Assembly (NCBI RefSeq): GCF_041052385.1
Contig: NZ_CP163439.1
Location: 4,825,001 to 4,889,000 of the forward strand
Source: Streptomyces sp. R28
Lineage (GTDB): Bacteria; Actinomycetota; Actinomycetes; Streptomycetales; Streptomycetaceae
DNA length: 64,000 nucleotides
Reading direction: 5' to 3'
The notes beneath the pieces are model-generated. The model saw nothing but the letters and a program-made list of their open reading frames with translations. It was not told the origin of the DNA and ran no database searches. Both the position numbers and the translations under genes were made by a program. Shown here piece after piece: positions 42,834-51,742 of this stretch (positions are counted from its first letter, which is position 1; each line of letters starts with the position of its first letter).

Positions 42834-44031
42834 GCGAGCAGTGAACCGGTCCGGCAAGGACCGGGGCACCGGTGCGCGTACTCATCCGCCGGGTGATCAC
42901 GTACTCAGCCGTCGGCAGCAACAGCACCAGCGGCACCACCAGCAACGGGTACGGCGACGCCAACGGCTGCTGCCACCAGGGCAGTCGCAGGTCCAGGTCC
43001 CCCTCGTGCGGCAGCAGCCACATCGTGCGGGCGGTGAAGACGAGGGCCACGAGTGCGGCCGTACGCGTACGGCGCTCCGCCAGGAGCACGGCGATCAGCG
43101 GCACGCACCACACCCAGTGGTGGGACCAGCTGATCGGTGAGACGAGCAGCGCCGTGAACGCCGTCAGGAGGATCGCGTGGCGGTCCTCGGCGGCTCGCGC
43201 GGCCAGCCACAGGCCGGTGAGCGCGACCGCCGCGCAAGGCAGCGCCCAGACCGCCGGGCCCGGTGCCGGGTCGCCGAGGGCGCGGGTGATCAGCCCCTGC
43301 AGCGACTGGTTGTCGACGATCCAGGCCTTGCCCACGCGCTCCGTCTCGTAGAGGCGGCGGGTCCAGAAGTCGAGGCTCGCGGCGGGGAGGACGGCGGCCC
43401 CGAGCGCGACCGTCCCGGCGCAGGCCACCGTCGCCGTCCCCGCCTCTCGGTGCCGCCCACGCAGCAGCAGGTACCCGATGAAGATCGCCGGCGTCAGCTT
43501 GACCCCGGCCGCGATCCCCACGGCGGCGCCCCTGAAGCGGGCGCCCGACGGCCGGGTGAGGTCCCACAGGACCAGACAGGCCAGGGCGAGGTTGATCTGG
43601 CCGAAGAGCAGGGTCTGGAAGACCGGCTCCAGCCAGAGGGCCGCGGCCGTGGCGGCGCACAGGGCGGTTCGGCGCGGGAGGCGGGTCCTCGCCAGGCCCG
43701 ACAGCCGGGCGGAGAGGTGGACGAGTACGGCGAGCAGGAGCGCGTTGCCCGCCAGGAAGGTCGCCTTGAGGGCCGTCACCGGGATCAGTGTCGCCGGGAC
43801 GAAGAGGAGGGCCGCGAAGGGCGGGTAGGTGGCGGGGAGCTGCCACTCGGTGACGGTGAAGCCGTAGAGGTCGTCGCCGCCGCGCAGGACCGCCTGTCCT
43901 TCCGCCCGGTAGACCAGTGCGTCGGCCATCGGGATGCGCTGGTGGAGGCAGAGGGCCGTGAAGGTCGCCAGGGAGAGGCCGGAAACGACGAGCAGGAGAC
44001 AGGGAGTTGCGGAACGTGATCGGCGGGTCAC
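42781..44031 (-). CDS. GT87-type polyprenol-phosphate mannosyltransferase-like protein
   Basis: 416 residues with about 10 membrane segments. The first loop carries ALVYRAEGQAVLRGGDDLYG, equivalent to the acidic catalytic loop of DUF2029/GT87 enzymes, followed by PATYPPFAALLF and VHLSARLSG. GT87 enzymes (PimE-like) add mannose from polyprenyl-phosphate-mannose to lipids or glycans outside the membrane. The acceptor is unknown. Start GTG 44031. Confidence 0.8.
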   Translation of the reverse strand: MTRRSRSATPCLLLVVSGLSLATFTALCLHQRIPMADALVYRAEGQAVLRGGDDLYGFTVTEWQLPATYPPFAALLFVPATLIPVTALKATFLAGNALLLAVLVHLSARLSGLARTRLPRRTALCAATAAALWLEPVFQTLLFGQINLALACLVLWDLTRPSGARFRGAAVGIAAGVKLTPAIFIGYLLLRGRHREAGTATVACAGTVALGAAVLPAASLDFWTRRLYETERVGKAWIVDNQSLQGLITRALGDPAPGPAVWALPCAAVALTGLWLAARAAEDRHAILLTAFTALLVSPISWSHHWVWCVPLIAVLLAERRTRTAALVALVFTARTMWLLPHEGDLDLRLPWWQQPLASPYPLLVVPLVLLLPTAEYVITRRMSTRTGAPVLAGPVHCSHDDTAHRGTAPGPGGRG

Positions 44032-44048
44032 GCGGTGACCCTAGACGG

Positions 44049-44231
44049 TCACTTGTGGCGGACGCCCGCCTCCTCGCCGTACTCGCCGAGAACGACCACG
44101 TCGAAGGCGGCGCCTGCGAACACCTTGACGGCGCGCAGGGCTTCGCCGATGCGATGACGGTGGTGACTCCCCTGGAGCGCTGTCGCTCCGCGGGGACCCA
44201 CGGGGGCTGGGTTGATGGTTGCTGCGCTCAT
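44049..44231 (-). CDS. Conserved small protein
   Basis: 60 residues (MSAATINPAPVGPRGATALQ, then HRHRIGEALRAVKVFAGAAF, ending GEEAGVRHK). This short protein is familiar in Streptomyces next to HelD-type helicases, without a known role. ATG 44231 is divergent from helD. It lies 18 bp upstream of the GT87 gene on the same strand. Confidence 0.7.
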   Translation of the reverse strand: MSAATINPAPVGPRGATALQGSHHRHRIGEALRAVKVFAGAAFDVVVLGEYGEEAGVRHK

Positions 44232-44647
44232 GTCTCCATGATGGATTCGCGGGCATAAAGACCGCATCGGCCTACGGTCCCAAGCCGCGTACCACCGCCG
44301 TACACCTCCCGACGGACCCCTTCCCCTCAGGGAGTAGGGCCGCGTCCCCTAGGGGACGGAACACGGGGCGGAAATCCGGGCCCGACGTGGGGCGGAAGCC
44401 AGGCCGAACACGGGTCGGAAATCCGGTGTGGATACCGGTGTGGATGCCGGTGTGGATGCCGCCCCCGGATCCGGGGTGGAATCCCGGGGGGGGGCGGACA
44501 GGGCGCGAAATACTCGGTGGCGCTCGCCCTCCCCGCTCACCTAAAATCTCCGCTCTTGCCCGCCTCCCCCGTGGAGTGCCGCCGCCCGGACGGAAACCGG
44601 TCGGCTCTCTCGATCACCTACCTGTAGGTCCCCCCGGAGGCACCCCC
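44232..44647. other. Intergenic region upstream of helD with short repeats
   Basis: 416 bp without a gene. It holds repeated GGCGGAAA/CGGAAATCCGG elements, a 12-bp unit CCGGTGTGGATG/A repeated three times (44423-44458), and a run of nine G (44486-44494). I looked for the rifamycin-associated inverted repeat found upstream of helR genes and did not see it. Confidence 0.75.
44423..44458. repeat. 12-bp tandem repeat, three copies
   Basis: CCGGTGTGGATA, CCGGTGTGGATG, CCGGTGTGGATG in the helD upstream region. Confidence 0.9.
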
Positions 44648-46696
44648 TTGGCCACGCCCGTCGACGACCCCCTCGACCCGCTCTTCCGAGAGCGCTCCCA
44701 CCTCGCCTCCTCCCGCGCCGCCCTGCGCTCCATGCGGGAGGACGTCGAGTCCCTCGACATCAGCGACGTCACCGCGAACTGGGTCAACGCCGAAGTCCTC
44801 AGCCGCCAGATCGACGAGCGCATCAAGGCCCTGGCCGACCTCAGCGACACCCCGCTGTTCTTCGGCCGGCTCGACTATCTGCACGCACCCGGCGCCGAGG
44901 AGGCGGAAGGCGCGGAGGGCGAGCGCTTCTACATCGGGCGCCGGCATGTGCACGACGCCGGGGGCGACCCGATGGTCATCGACTGGCGGGCGCCGGTGTC
45001 CCAGCCCTTCTACCGGGCGTCCAAGAAGGACCCGTTGGACATCGGGCTGCGCCGCCGCTTCGGTTACACCGGCGGTGACCTCACGGCGTACGAGGACGAG
45101 CACCTCTCCGACCCGGCGGAGGCGGCGCAGACCAGCAAGCTGCTCCAGCAGGAGATCGAGCGCCCGCGCGTCGGACCGATGCGCGACATCGTGGCGACGA
45201 TCCAGCCGGAGCAGGACGAGATCGTACGGTCCGGGCTCGGCGGGACCGTGTGTGTGCAGGGCGGCCCCGGCACCGGGAAGACGGCGGTGGGCCTGCACCG
45301 GGTCGCCTATCTCCTCTACGCCCACCGCGAGCGGCTCGCCCGCACCGGCACGCTCGTCATCGGGCCGAACAAGTCCTTCCTGCACTACATCGAGCAAGTC
45401 CTCCCCGCGCTGGGCGAGTTGACGGTCCACCAGGCGACGCTGGATGACCTCGTCGCGCACGTCGAGGTACGCGGCACGGACGACGCGGCGGCCGCGGTGA
45501 TCAAGGGCGACGCGAGGATGGCGGAGGTGCTGCGGCGCGCCGTCTACGCCCATGTGACCATGCCGACGGAGGCGGTGGTCGTCGTACGCGGATCCCGCCG
45601 CTGGCGCGTCCCGCCGTACGAAGTCGAGGAGATCGTCAGCGAGTTGCTGGCCCGCGACATCCGCTACGGCGCCGCCCGCGAGGCCCTCCCGCAGCGCATC
45701 GCGCACGCCGTGCTGGTGCAGATGGAGCGGTCGGGCGAGGCGCCGGACGACCGGGTGCAGGACGCGGTGGCCCGCAACAGCGCGGTGAAGGCCGCCGTCA
45801 AGGCGATCTGGCCGCAGGTCGACCCGGCGAAACTCGTCCTGCGCCTGCTCGCGGACGCGGACTTCCTCGCCGTACACGCGCAGGGGCTGCTGAGCGAGGA
45901 CGAGCAGAAGACGATCCTGTGGGCGAAGCCGGCGAGGAGCGTCAAGTCGGCCAAGTGGTCCCTCGCCGACGCCGTGCTGATCGACGAGACGAACGACATC
46001 GTCGCGCGCACGCCCTCCCTCGGCCATGTCGTCCTCGACGAGGCGCAGGACCTCTCGCCCATGCAGTACCGGGCCGTGGGCCGTCGCTGTACGACCGGTT
46101 CGGCGACGGTCCTCGGCGACCTGGCGCAGGGTACGACCCCCTGGGCGACACGGAGTTGGGACGAGGCGCTGGCCCACCTCGGCAAGTCGGAGGGCGTCAT
46201 CGAGGAGCTGACGGCCGGCTTCCGCGTCCCGACGGACGTCATCGCGTACGCCTCCCGCCTCCTGCCCCACATCGCACCGGGCCTGACGCCGGTGGTGTCG
46301 ATCCGCGAGAACCCGGGGTTCTTCGAGGTCCGTGGAGTGTCGGAGACGGCCGAAGTCGTCGCCGCGTGCGAGGAGTTGCTGCGCAACGAGGGCTCGATCG
46401 GCCTGATCGCCGCGGACGCCCGGATCCCGGCCCTGTCGGAGGCGCTCACGGCGGCGGGGGTCAGCTACCTGGCCCCGGGTGAGGAGACGACCCGGCAGAC
46501 CCGCCTGACGCTGGTCCCGGCGTCGCTCGCGAAGGGTCTGGAGTACGACTACGTCGTCCTGGACGAGCCGCAGGCGGTGGTGGACGGGGAGCCGGACGAG
46601 CGGACGGGGCTGCGGCGGTTGTACGTCGCCCTGACGCGAGCGGTGTCGGGGTTGATCGTGGCGCACGCGGCGACGCTGCCGGCTCAGCTGGGCTGA
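44648..46696 (+). CDS. helD: HelD-family RNA polymerase recycling ATPase
   Basis: 682 residues from TTG 44648 with GGAGG seven bases upstream. The N-terminal region (residues 15-100, coiled LRSMREDVESLDISD) is the RNAP-channel arm. The SF1 core has Walker A GGPGTGKT (Lys211), DEAQDLSPMQYRAV, TAGFRVPTDVI and RLYVALTRA. HelD removes stalled RNA polymerase from DNA; some Streptomyces homologues (HelR) displace rifamycins. Which class this one belongs to cannot be told without alignment. Confidence 0.9.
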   Translation: MATPVDDPLDPLFRERSHLASSRAALRSMREDVESLDISDVTANWVNAEVLSRQIDERIKALADLSDTPLFFGRLDYLHAPGAEEAEGAEGERFYIGRRHVHDAGGDPMVIDWRAPVSQPFYRASKKDPLDIGLRRRFGYTGGDLTAYEDEHLSDPAEAAQTSKLLQQEIERPRVGPMRDIVATIQPEQDEIVRSGLGGTVCVQGGPGTGKTAVGLHRVAYLLYAHRERLARTGTLVIGPNKSFLHYIEQVLPALGELTVHQATLDDLVAHVEVRGTDDAAAAVIKGDARMAEVLRRAVYAHVTMPTEAVVVVRGSRRWRVPPYEVEEIVSELLARDIRYGAAREALPQRIAHAVLVQMERSGEAPDDRVQDAVARNSAVKAAVKAIWPQVDPAKLVLRLLADADFLAVHAQGLLSEDEQKTILWAKPARSVKSAKWSLADAVLIDETNDIVARTPSLGHVVLDEAQDLSPMQYRAVGRRCTTGSATVLGDLAQGTTPWATRSWDEALAHLGKSEGVIEELTAGFRVPTDVIAYASRLLPHIAPGLTPVVSIRENPGFFEVRGVSETAEVVAACEELLRNEGSIGLIAADARIPALSEALTAAGVSYLAPGEETTRQTRLTLVPASLAKGLEYDYVVLDEPQAVVDGEPDERTGLRRLYVALTRAVSGLIVAHAATLPAQLG

Positions 46697-46727
46697 GGCC
46701 CCGGGGAGGGAGCCGCGGGGTGCTGGT

Positions 46728-47045
46728 TCATCGCTCGTGACGCGCTGCGGCGAGCCAGCTCCCGTCCTGGAACTCGGCAGGGATCTCGTCCTCCCACGGA
46801 TCGATCCCCCGGCTCTCCAGTTCGTCGAACCACCGATCCCGCTGCGACGCGGGCAGGCGCCGTCCACACCAGGGACAGAAGTCGATCCCGATGCTGGATG
46901 TGCCGCCATCATGGATGAGCAGGCCGTACTCCTGGAACCTGGCACTGAATCGGATCAGGGCGTCCGGGCAGGCGGCGGGGTCGTCGTGCCGGTCGCAGTG
47001 CCAGTTCACTCGGCTGGTCATCGCGTCGCAGCAGTGTTCGGTCAT
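46728..47045 (-). CDS. Cys-rich small protein (DUF6980-like)
   Basis: 105 residues. CC pair (EHCCDAM), NWHCDRH, AACPDALI and FCPWCGRRLP form a probable zinc site. EYGLLIHDGG and RDRWFDELESRG are conserved-looking. I recall this pattern as DUF6980; the name is tentative. Located upstream of cutC's 3' end, same strand order reversed: cutC ends 60 bp before this gene's start. Confidence 0.7.
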   Translation of the reverse strand: MTEHCCDAMTSRVNWHCDRHDDPAACPDALIRFSARFQEYGLLIHDGGTSSIGIDFCPWCGRRLPASQRDRWFDELESRGIDPWEDEIPAEFQDGSWLAAARHER

Positions 47046-47082
47046 GGCCTCAGCTCATGTTGATCAACAGTGGAGACGGGAA

Positions 47083-47108
47083 GTAGATCACGCTCTGAGG
47101 TGATCTAC
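47083..47108. terminator. Hairpin overlapping the cutC stop
   Basis: GTAGATCAC (47083-47091) and GTGATCTAC (47100-47108) are perfect 9-bp arms around an 8-base loop. The right arm contains the cutC stop codon. It could terminate cutC transcription or act as an operator for the downstream small gene. Confidence 0.45.
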
Positions 47109-47806
47109 GGATGGGATACCTCGTCCAGCACAGCCCGCCACTGCGCCACGGCGGCGACGGAAACCGGACCGTCCCAGCCGTCCGGCCTCGCCGCCCCGCC
47201 GATGTGGAACGCGTCGATCCCGGCGGCCAGCAGCCTCGGCACATGGTCGAGGCTCAGCCCGCCCCCCACCAGGATCTGCTGCTCGTACCCGGGCTCCCCG
47301 CCCTTCCCCGCCTCGGCGACCAGCGTGGGGAGCCCGTCATCCACGCCCACCGCCGACCCTGCGGTGAGATACGTGTCCAGCCCCGGCATCCCGTCCAGCT
47401 GCTTACGCAGCGCGTCCCGGTCGGCGGCCCGGTCGATGGCCCGGTGGAAGGTCCACCGGCACCCGTCCAGCTCGCCCACCACCCGCTCGACGGCGCCGAG
47501 GTCCACCCCACCGTCGGCATCGAGGAACCCGAGCACGAACTCCTCGGCCCCGGCGTCCCGCATCTCCCGCGCCGTCCGCACCAGCCGGTCGGGATCCCCC
47601 GCCGCGAACCCGTCCGCCAGCCGCAGCATCACGCGCAGATCGATGTCGACGGCGGCACGGATCCCGGCGAAGGTCTCGACGGGCGGGGTGAGCCCGTCGG
47701 CGGCCATGTCGGTGACCAGTTCGAGCCGGTCCGCACCCCCGGCCTGGGCGGCGACCGCGTCCTCGACGCCGAGGGCGATCACCTCCAGGACTGCACGCTC
47801 GCTCAT
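47105..47806 (-). CDS. cutC: Copper homeostasis protein CutC
   Basis: 233-residue TIM-barrel CutC family protein. VLEVIALGVEDAVAAQAGGA, DRLELVTDMAADGLTP, FHRAIDR, ILVGGGLSLDHVP and FHIGGAA are the family signature segments. CutC is annotated for cytoplasmic copper homeostasis, but its biochemical role is unsettled. ATG 47806; transcribed alone. Confidence 0.92.
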   Translation of the reverse strand: MSERAVLEVIALGVEDAVAAQAGGADRLELVTDMAADGLTPPVETFAGIRAAVDIDLRVMLRLADGFAAGDPDRLVRTAREMRDAGAEEFVLGFLDADGGVDLGAVERVVGELDGCRWTFHRAIDRAADRDALRKQLDGMPGLDTYLTAGSAVGVDDGLPTLVAEAGKGGEPGYEQQILVGGGLSLDHVPRLLAAGIDAFHIGGAARPDGWDGPVSVAAVAQWRAVLDEVSHP

Positions 47807-47895
47807 GGGACCCCATTCCTCGGCATTCGACGGCGGCTACAGGTCTAGTCCAATCCAAGCGTACGTGGTGGAGGCCCGCCCGAGGATCCGCAGGG

Positions 47896-48570
47896 TCAGC
47901 GGAAGATGTTCAGCTCCCCCGCCTCCACCCCCGCCAGCTCATAGGACGCCCCCTCCACCGGCCGCCCCGCATACAGCCGTACGAGGGTGGCGGCGTCCCC
48001 GATGTACCGCCCCGGTGGGTGCGGGGCCGCCGGGTCGCCCAGGCGCAGGGGCTCGTCGACGTCGTCCAGGTCGGCATGCAGGGGCACATGCCGCCGCTCC
48101 CGGGTGAGCCACGCCAGCAGCCGCAGCGCGTCCGGCAACCCGGGCCCGGCGTACGCCCCCGGCTCCCCGAGCACGTCCCGTACATCACCCGCGTGCACCC
48201 ACTCCCCCAGCGCAATCACGTCCAGCACCCCGCTCGCCTTGGCAATCACCGGCCCGGCCTCCGTCATCCCGCGCTCCAGCTCGTCGACGACCCGTGCGCC
48301 GGTCCAGTCGGCCCGCTCGGCGATGTCCCGGTCGTTGGACTCGGGCGAGAAGACGCCCTCCTCGAACCGGTTCTCCACCACCCGCATCAACGCGGCCGAG
48401 CAGTGCGCCAGCACATCCCGCACCGACCACCCCGGACACGCGGCGGTCGGCAGCGCGAAGTCCGCCTCCGACCTCGCCCGCAACAGCGGAACCAGCGCGT
48501 CCCGCTCGACGACCAGCAGCCGCCCCGGCAGCTCGGGATCCCGTACGTCGTACACGTCAGCAGAAGTCAT
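47896..48570 (-). CDS. Mycothiol-dependent maleylpyruvate isomerase-family protein
   Basis: 224 residues from ATG 48570. The DinB-like four-helix bundle is seen in CPGWSVRDVLAHCSAALMRV and ALGEWVHAGDVRDVLG, giving the metal-binding His set. PHPPGRYIGDAATLVRLYAG is the C-terminal MDMPI extension. These enzymes use mycothiol in thiol-transfer or isomerisation reactions; the substrate is unknown. Divergent from the HD hydrolase gene 46 bp away. Confidence 0.85.
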   Translation of the reverse strand: MTSADVYDVRDPELPGRLLVVERDALVPLLRARSEADFALPTAACPGWSVRDVLAHCSAALMRVVENRFEEGVFSPESNDRDIAERADWTGARVVDELERGMTEAGPVIAKASGVLDVIALGEWVHAGDVRDVLGEPGAYAGPGLPDALRLLAWLTRERRHVPLHADLDDVDEPLRLGDPAAPHPPGRYIGDAATLVRLYAGRPVEGASYELAGVEAGELNIFR

Positions 48571-48616
48571 GGCGTCCACGCTAGGGGGCAGGGCGCCTGC
48601 CCGGGAGAATGACTCC

Positions 48617-49261
48617 ATGGCCGATCTCGACGCCCTCCGCACCCGTTTCGCCCGAGCCCTCGACGCGACCCGCTCCCCCGCCACCACCCCCGACCCGGCC
48701 CCGTACGCCGACAACCTGCTCGCCCGCTGGCAGGAACCACAGCGCCACTACCACACGCTCACCCACCTCACCGCGGTCCTGGACCACATCGACGAGCTGG
48801 CCGACCACGCCGACGACCCGGACGTCGTACGCCTCGCCGCCTGGTTCCACGACGCCGTGTACCTCCCCGACCGCTCGGAGAACGAGGAGCGCTCCGCCCG
48901 CCTCGCCGAACGCGCCCTGCCGGAGGCCGGTGTCCCCGCGGAGCGGACCGCCGAGGTGGCCCGCCTCGTCCGCCTCACCACCAGCCACGCCCCGACGCCG
49001 GACGACCGCGACGGCCAGGTCCTGTGCGACGCCGACCTCGCGATCCTCGCCGCCCCGCCCTCCGCGTACGCCGCCTACACGGCCGCCGTCCGCGAGGAGT
49101 ACCACTTCGTCCCGAACGACGCCTTCCGCGAGGGCCGCGCCGCGATCCTGCGTCAACTCCTCGCCCTGCCAAGCCTGTTCAGCACTCCGTACGGCCAGCA
49201 GAAGTGGGCGGCCACCGCCCGCTACAACCTCTCCTCCGAGCTGGAAATGCTGTCGCTCTGA
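48617..49261 (+). CDS. HD-domain metal-dependent phosphohydrolase
   Basis: 214 residues. Metal ligands are visible in RHYHTLTHL (His), AAWFHDAVY (HD pair) and CDADLAIL (Asp). The layout matches predicted HD phosphohydrolases of about 200 residues found across actinobacteria. A nucleotide or small phosphomonoester substrate is possible. ATG 48617. Confidence 0.85.
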   Translation: MADLDALRTRFARALDATRSPATTPDPAPYADNLLARWQEPQRHYHTLTHLTAVLDHIDELADHADDPDVVRLAAWFHDAVYLPDRSENEERSARLAERALPEAGVPAERTAEVARLVRLTTSHAPTPDDRDGQVLCDADLAILAAPPSAYAAYTAAVREEYHFVPNDAFREGRAAILRQLLALPSLFSTPYGQQKWAATARYNLSSELEMLSL

Positions 49262-49288
49262 CCAGGCCGCCGCCGTAGCCTGCACGGC

Positions 49289-50407
49289 ATGCGAGACATA
49301 AGCGGGGAACGCGTACAACAGGCCGTGGCGAGCTGCGTGACGCTGCTGCGAACGGTGGCGGACCGGGACTGGTCGGCCGTCACGGCGGGGCGGATGGAGT
49401 GGGACTGCCACGAGACGGCGTTCCACATCGCCGAGGATCTCATCGCGTACGCCGGCCAGTTGGCGGGCCGCGCCCAGGACGACTGGGTCCCCTTCGAGAT
49501 CACTCTCGAAGACGGCACCGACAACCACGGCCTGATCCACGTCATCGAGACGACCGGCGCCCTCCTCACCGCCACCATCCGCACCACACCCCCCGAGGTG
49601 CGCGGCTTCCACCCGTACCCGTTCCGCAGCGCGAACCGCGAGGGCTTCGCCACGATGGGCGTCGCGGAGCTCCTCCTCCACACGCACGACATCGCCGAGG
49701 GCCTGGGCCTGACGTACGAACCGCCCGCCGAACTCCCCGAGTTCGTCCTCACCCGGATCTTCCCGCACGTCCAGCCCGGCCCCGACCACTGGCGCACCCT
49801 GCTGTGGGCCACCGGCCGCGGCGACCTGCCCGGCCGCGCGCCGGTCACCGAGTGGCGCTGGCGCAACAACCTCGTCATCCCCACCGAGCGCCTGACCCTC
49901 CAGGGCGTCACCCCGGCGGCCGCCGCCGACCTGAGTGCGGGCGGCGACGGCGGGTTCACCTGGGTCGTGGGCGGTCCCTTCGAGGGGACGAGGGAGGCGG
50001 CCGGGATGATGGTGAAGGCCTACGAGACGGGCGTGCACCGTCCCGAGTTCGGCCTGTTCGTCCTCGTACGCAAGGAGGACGACCTCACGGTCGGCGGCAT
50101 GGGCTTCCACGGCGTCCCCGACGAGGAGGGCCGCGCGGAGGTCGGCTACGACCTCGTGGAGGGCGCCCGTGGCCGCGGTTACGCGAGCGAGGCGCTGGAC
50201 GCACTGTCGGAGTGGGCCCTGGCCAGGGACGACGTACAACTCCTCTGTGCCATCGTCGACGCCGACAACCTCCCGTCGCAGGGCGTGGCCTCGCGCGCCG
50301 GGTATGTGCGGGCGACGGTCGAGGAGGAGCGGGCGGCACAGGAGGGGCACGACATGGACCCGACGCTCCGGCTCTACGTCCGCGAGGGGCGGCCCACGGC
50401 GGCCTAG
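49289..50407 (+). CDS. MDMPI/DinB - GNAT fusion protein
   Basis: 372 residues in two domains. Residues about 1-190 form an MDMPI-like bundle (EWDCHETAFHIAEDLIAYAG, VAELLLHTHDIAEGLGL) with metal-site His. Residues about 210-370 form a GNAT acetyltransferase with motif A VEGARGRGYASEALDAL and motif B PSQGVASRAGYV. The fusion suggests thiol-dependent chemistry paired with acetylation, perhaps related to the mycothiol enzyme nearby. Starts 27 bp after the HD gene; probably one operon. Confidence 0.85.
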   Translation: MRDISGERVQQAVASCVTLLRTVADRDWSAVTAGRMEWDCHETAFHIAEDLIAYAGQLAGRAQDDWVPFEITLEDGTDNHGLIHVIETTGALLTATIRTTPPEVRGFHPYPFRSANREGFATMGVAELLLHTHDIAEGLGLTYEPPAELPEFVLTRIFPHVQPGPDHWRTLLWATGRGDLPGRAPVTEWRWRNNLVIPTERLTLQGVTPAAAADLSAGGDGGFTWVVGGPFEGTREAAGMMVKAYETGVHRPEFGLFVLVRKEDDLTVGGMGFHGVPDEEGRAEVGYDLVEGARGRGYASEALDALSEWALARDDVQLLCAIVDADNLPSQGVASRAGYVRATVEEERAAQEGHDMDPTLRLYVREGRPTAA

Positions 50408-50447
50408 CCTGGGGCGGAGCCGACCCGCACCACCGTAGGGAGCCGCC

Positions 50448-50867
50448 ATGTCGTTCACCGACGAGGAGATCGCCTACCTCACCACGAACCCGCTCGCCCG
50501 CCTCGCCAGCCTCTGCGCGGACGAGCAGCCCGACGTGGTCCCGGTGGCCCTGGAGTTCGACGGGACCCACTTCTGGGTCGGCGGCCCCCGCGCGGAGGTC
50601 CTCGGCACCCGCAAGTTCCGCAACGTCGCCCACGGCCGCGACAAGGTGGCCTTCGTCGTGGACGACCTGCTCTCCCTCGAGCCGTTCGTCGCCCGCGGCA
50701 TCCGGGTGTACGGCGTCGCGGACGGTCCCGTGGAACGGGTCGGCATGGTGGGCCCCGGTCACTACCTGCGCATCACGCCGACGCTCTCGTGGAGCTGGAA
50801 CCTGTCGGATCCGCCCCGGCCGTCCGGGGACACCTGGTATCCCATGCGCCGGGCCGCGCACGCGTGA
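50448..50867 (+). CDS. PPOX-class F420-dependent oxidoreductase
   Basis: 139 residues with a split beta-barrel. FTDEEIAYLTTNPLARLASL, VPVALEFDGTHFWVGG, KVAFVVDDL and IRVYGVAD are the family pattern. Members use F420H2 or flavin to reduce small substrates. Located 40 bp after the fusion gene, same strand, with GGGAG upstream. Confidence 0.88.
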   Translation: MSFTDEEIAYLTTNPLARLASLCADEQPDVVPVALEFDGTHFWVGGPRAEVLGTRKFRNVAHGRDKVAFVVDDLLSLEPFVARGIRVYGVADGPVERVGMVGPGHYLRITPTLSWSWNLSDPPRPSGDTWYPMRRAAHA

Positions 50868-50953
50868 CCCACGTCACGTTCGCTCATGTCACATCCCGCC
50901 CGGCCGTTCCGTCATATCTGCGTAACCCGACGACAACGGCAAGGGAGTTGGCC

Positions 50954-51427
50954 ATGAACGCCCGCTTGAACCTCTTCGAGAACCCGATCGCCGGCAAGGT
51001 CATCAAGCACTTCGGGGCGGCCGGCAAGGTGGTGCAGAACTCGCCGCTGCCGCTCAGCACCCAGCACCTTGTGACGCTCCGGGCCAGCCAGATCAACGGC
51101 TGCGGCGCCTGCACCGACATGCACAGCAAGGATGCGGTGGCCGCCGGCGAGGACTGGCTGCGCCTCAATCTGGTCGCTGCCTGGCGGGAGGCCACCTGCT
51201 TCACCGAGGCCGAGCGCGCCGCCCTGGAACTCACCGAGCAGGGCACCCGCATCGCGGACGGCGCCGGTGGGGTCCCGGACGAGATCTGGGAGAACGCCGC
51301 CAAGCACTACGACGAGGAACAGCTCGGCGCCCTGGTGATCCTGATCGCCATGATCAACACCTTCAACCGGCTGAACGTCATGATCCAGCAGCCCGCGGGC
51401 AGCTACCAGCCCGGCCAGTTCGCCTAG
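50954..51427 (+). CDS. Carboxymuconolactone decarboxylase/AhpD-like protein
   Basis: 157 residues. The redox CxxC sits in INGCGACTDMHSKDA, followed by the His of the AhpD proton relay. The family includes peroxidase-reducing AhpD proteins. ATG 50954 has AAGGGAG upstream. A separate promoter is likely in the 86-bp gap, where TTCGTTCGC-like and ATATCTGCG elements occur. Confidence 0.9.
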   Translation: MNARLNLFENPIAGKVIKHFGAAGKVVQNSPLPLSTQHLVTLRASQINGCGACTDMHSKDAVAAGEDWLRLNLVAAWREATCFTEAERAALELTEQGTRIADGAGGVPDEIWENAAKHYDEEQLGALVILIAMINTFNRLNVMIQQPAGSYQPGQFA

Positions 51428-51459
51428 CCGGGAGCACTGCGCGCGAGGCCGAGGGGGCG

Positions 51460-51729
51460 CTAGCCGGCCGCCCGCCCCTTCGGCCTCCGCAACCCCGCCC
51501 CCGTCAGCAACCGCACCACCTCACGGCTGCTGACCTCCACGGCACCCGCGCGCACCACATCGGCGTACCGATGCGACGGGATGTCGTAGTGATCCCGCTC
51601 GAAGGCCCGCCGCGGCACGCCCAACTCCTCGGCGAACGCGTGCAGTTCGTCGTACGACACGTCACTCACGAGGTGCGACCACATCCGGCCGTGCCCCGGC
51701 CAGGTCGGCGGGTCGATATAGATCGTCAC
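51460..51729 (-). CDS. DUF4031 protein
   Basis: 89 residues: MTIYIDPPTWPGHGRMWSHL, then SYDELHAFAEELGVPRRAFE and DHYDIP. This is the DUF4031 pattern, a short actinobacterial protein of unknown role. It follows the zinc-ribbon-like gene by 13 bp on the same strand. Confidence 0.85.
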   Translation of the reverse strand: MTIYIDPPTWPGHGRMWSHLVSDVSYDELHAFAEELGVPRRAFERDHYDIPSHRYADVVRAGAVEVSSREVVRLLTGAGLRRPKGRAAG

Positions 51730-51742
51730 GACGTCGCGCGTC

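Noticed and set aside
44232..44647. Rifamycin-associated element upstream of helD
   Set aside because: No matching inverted repeat was found by eye.
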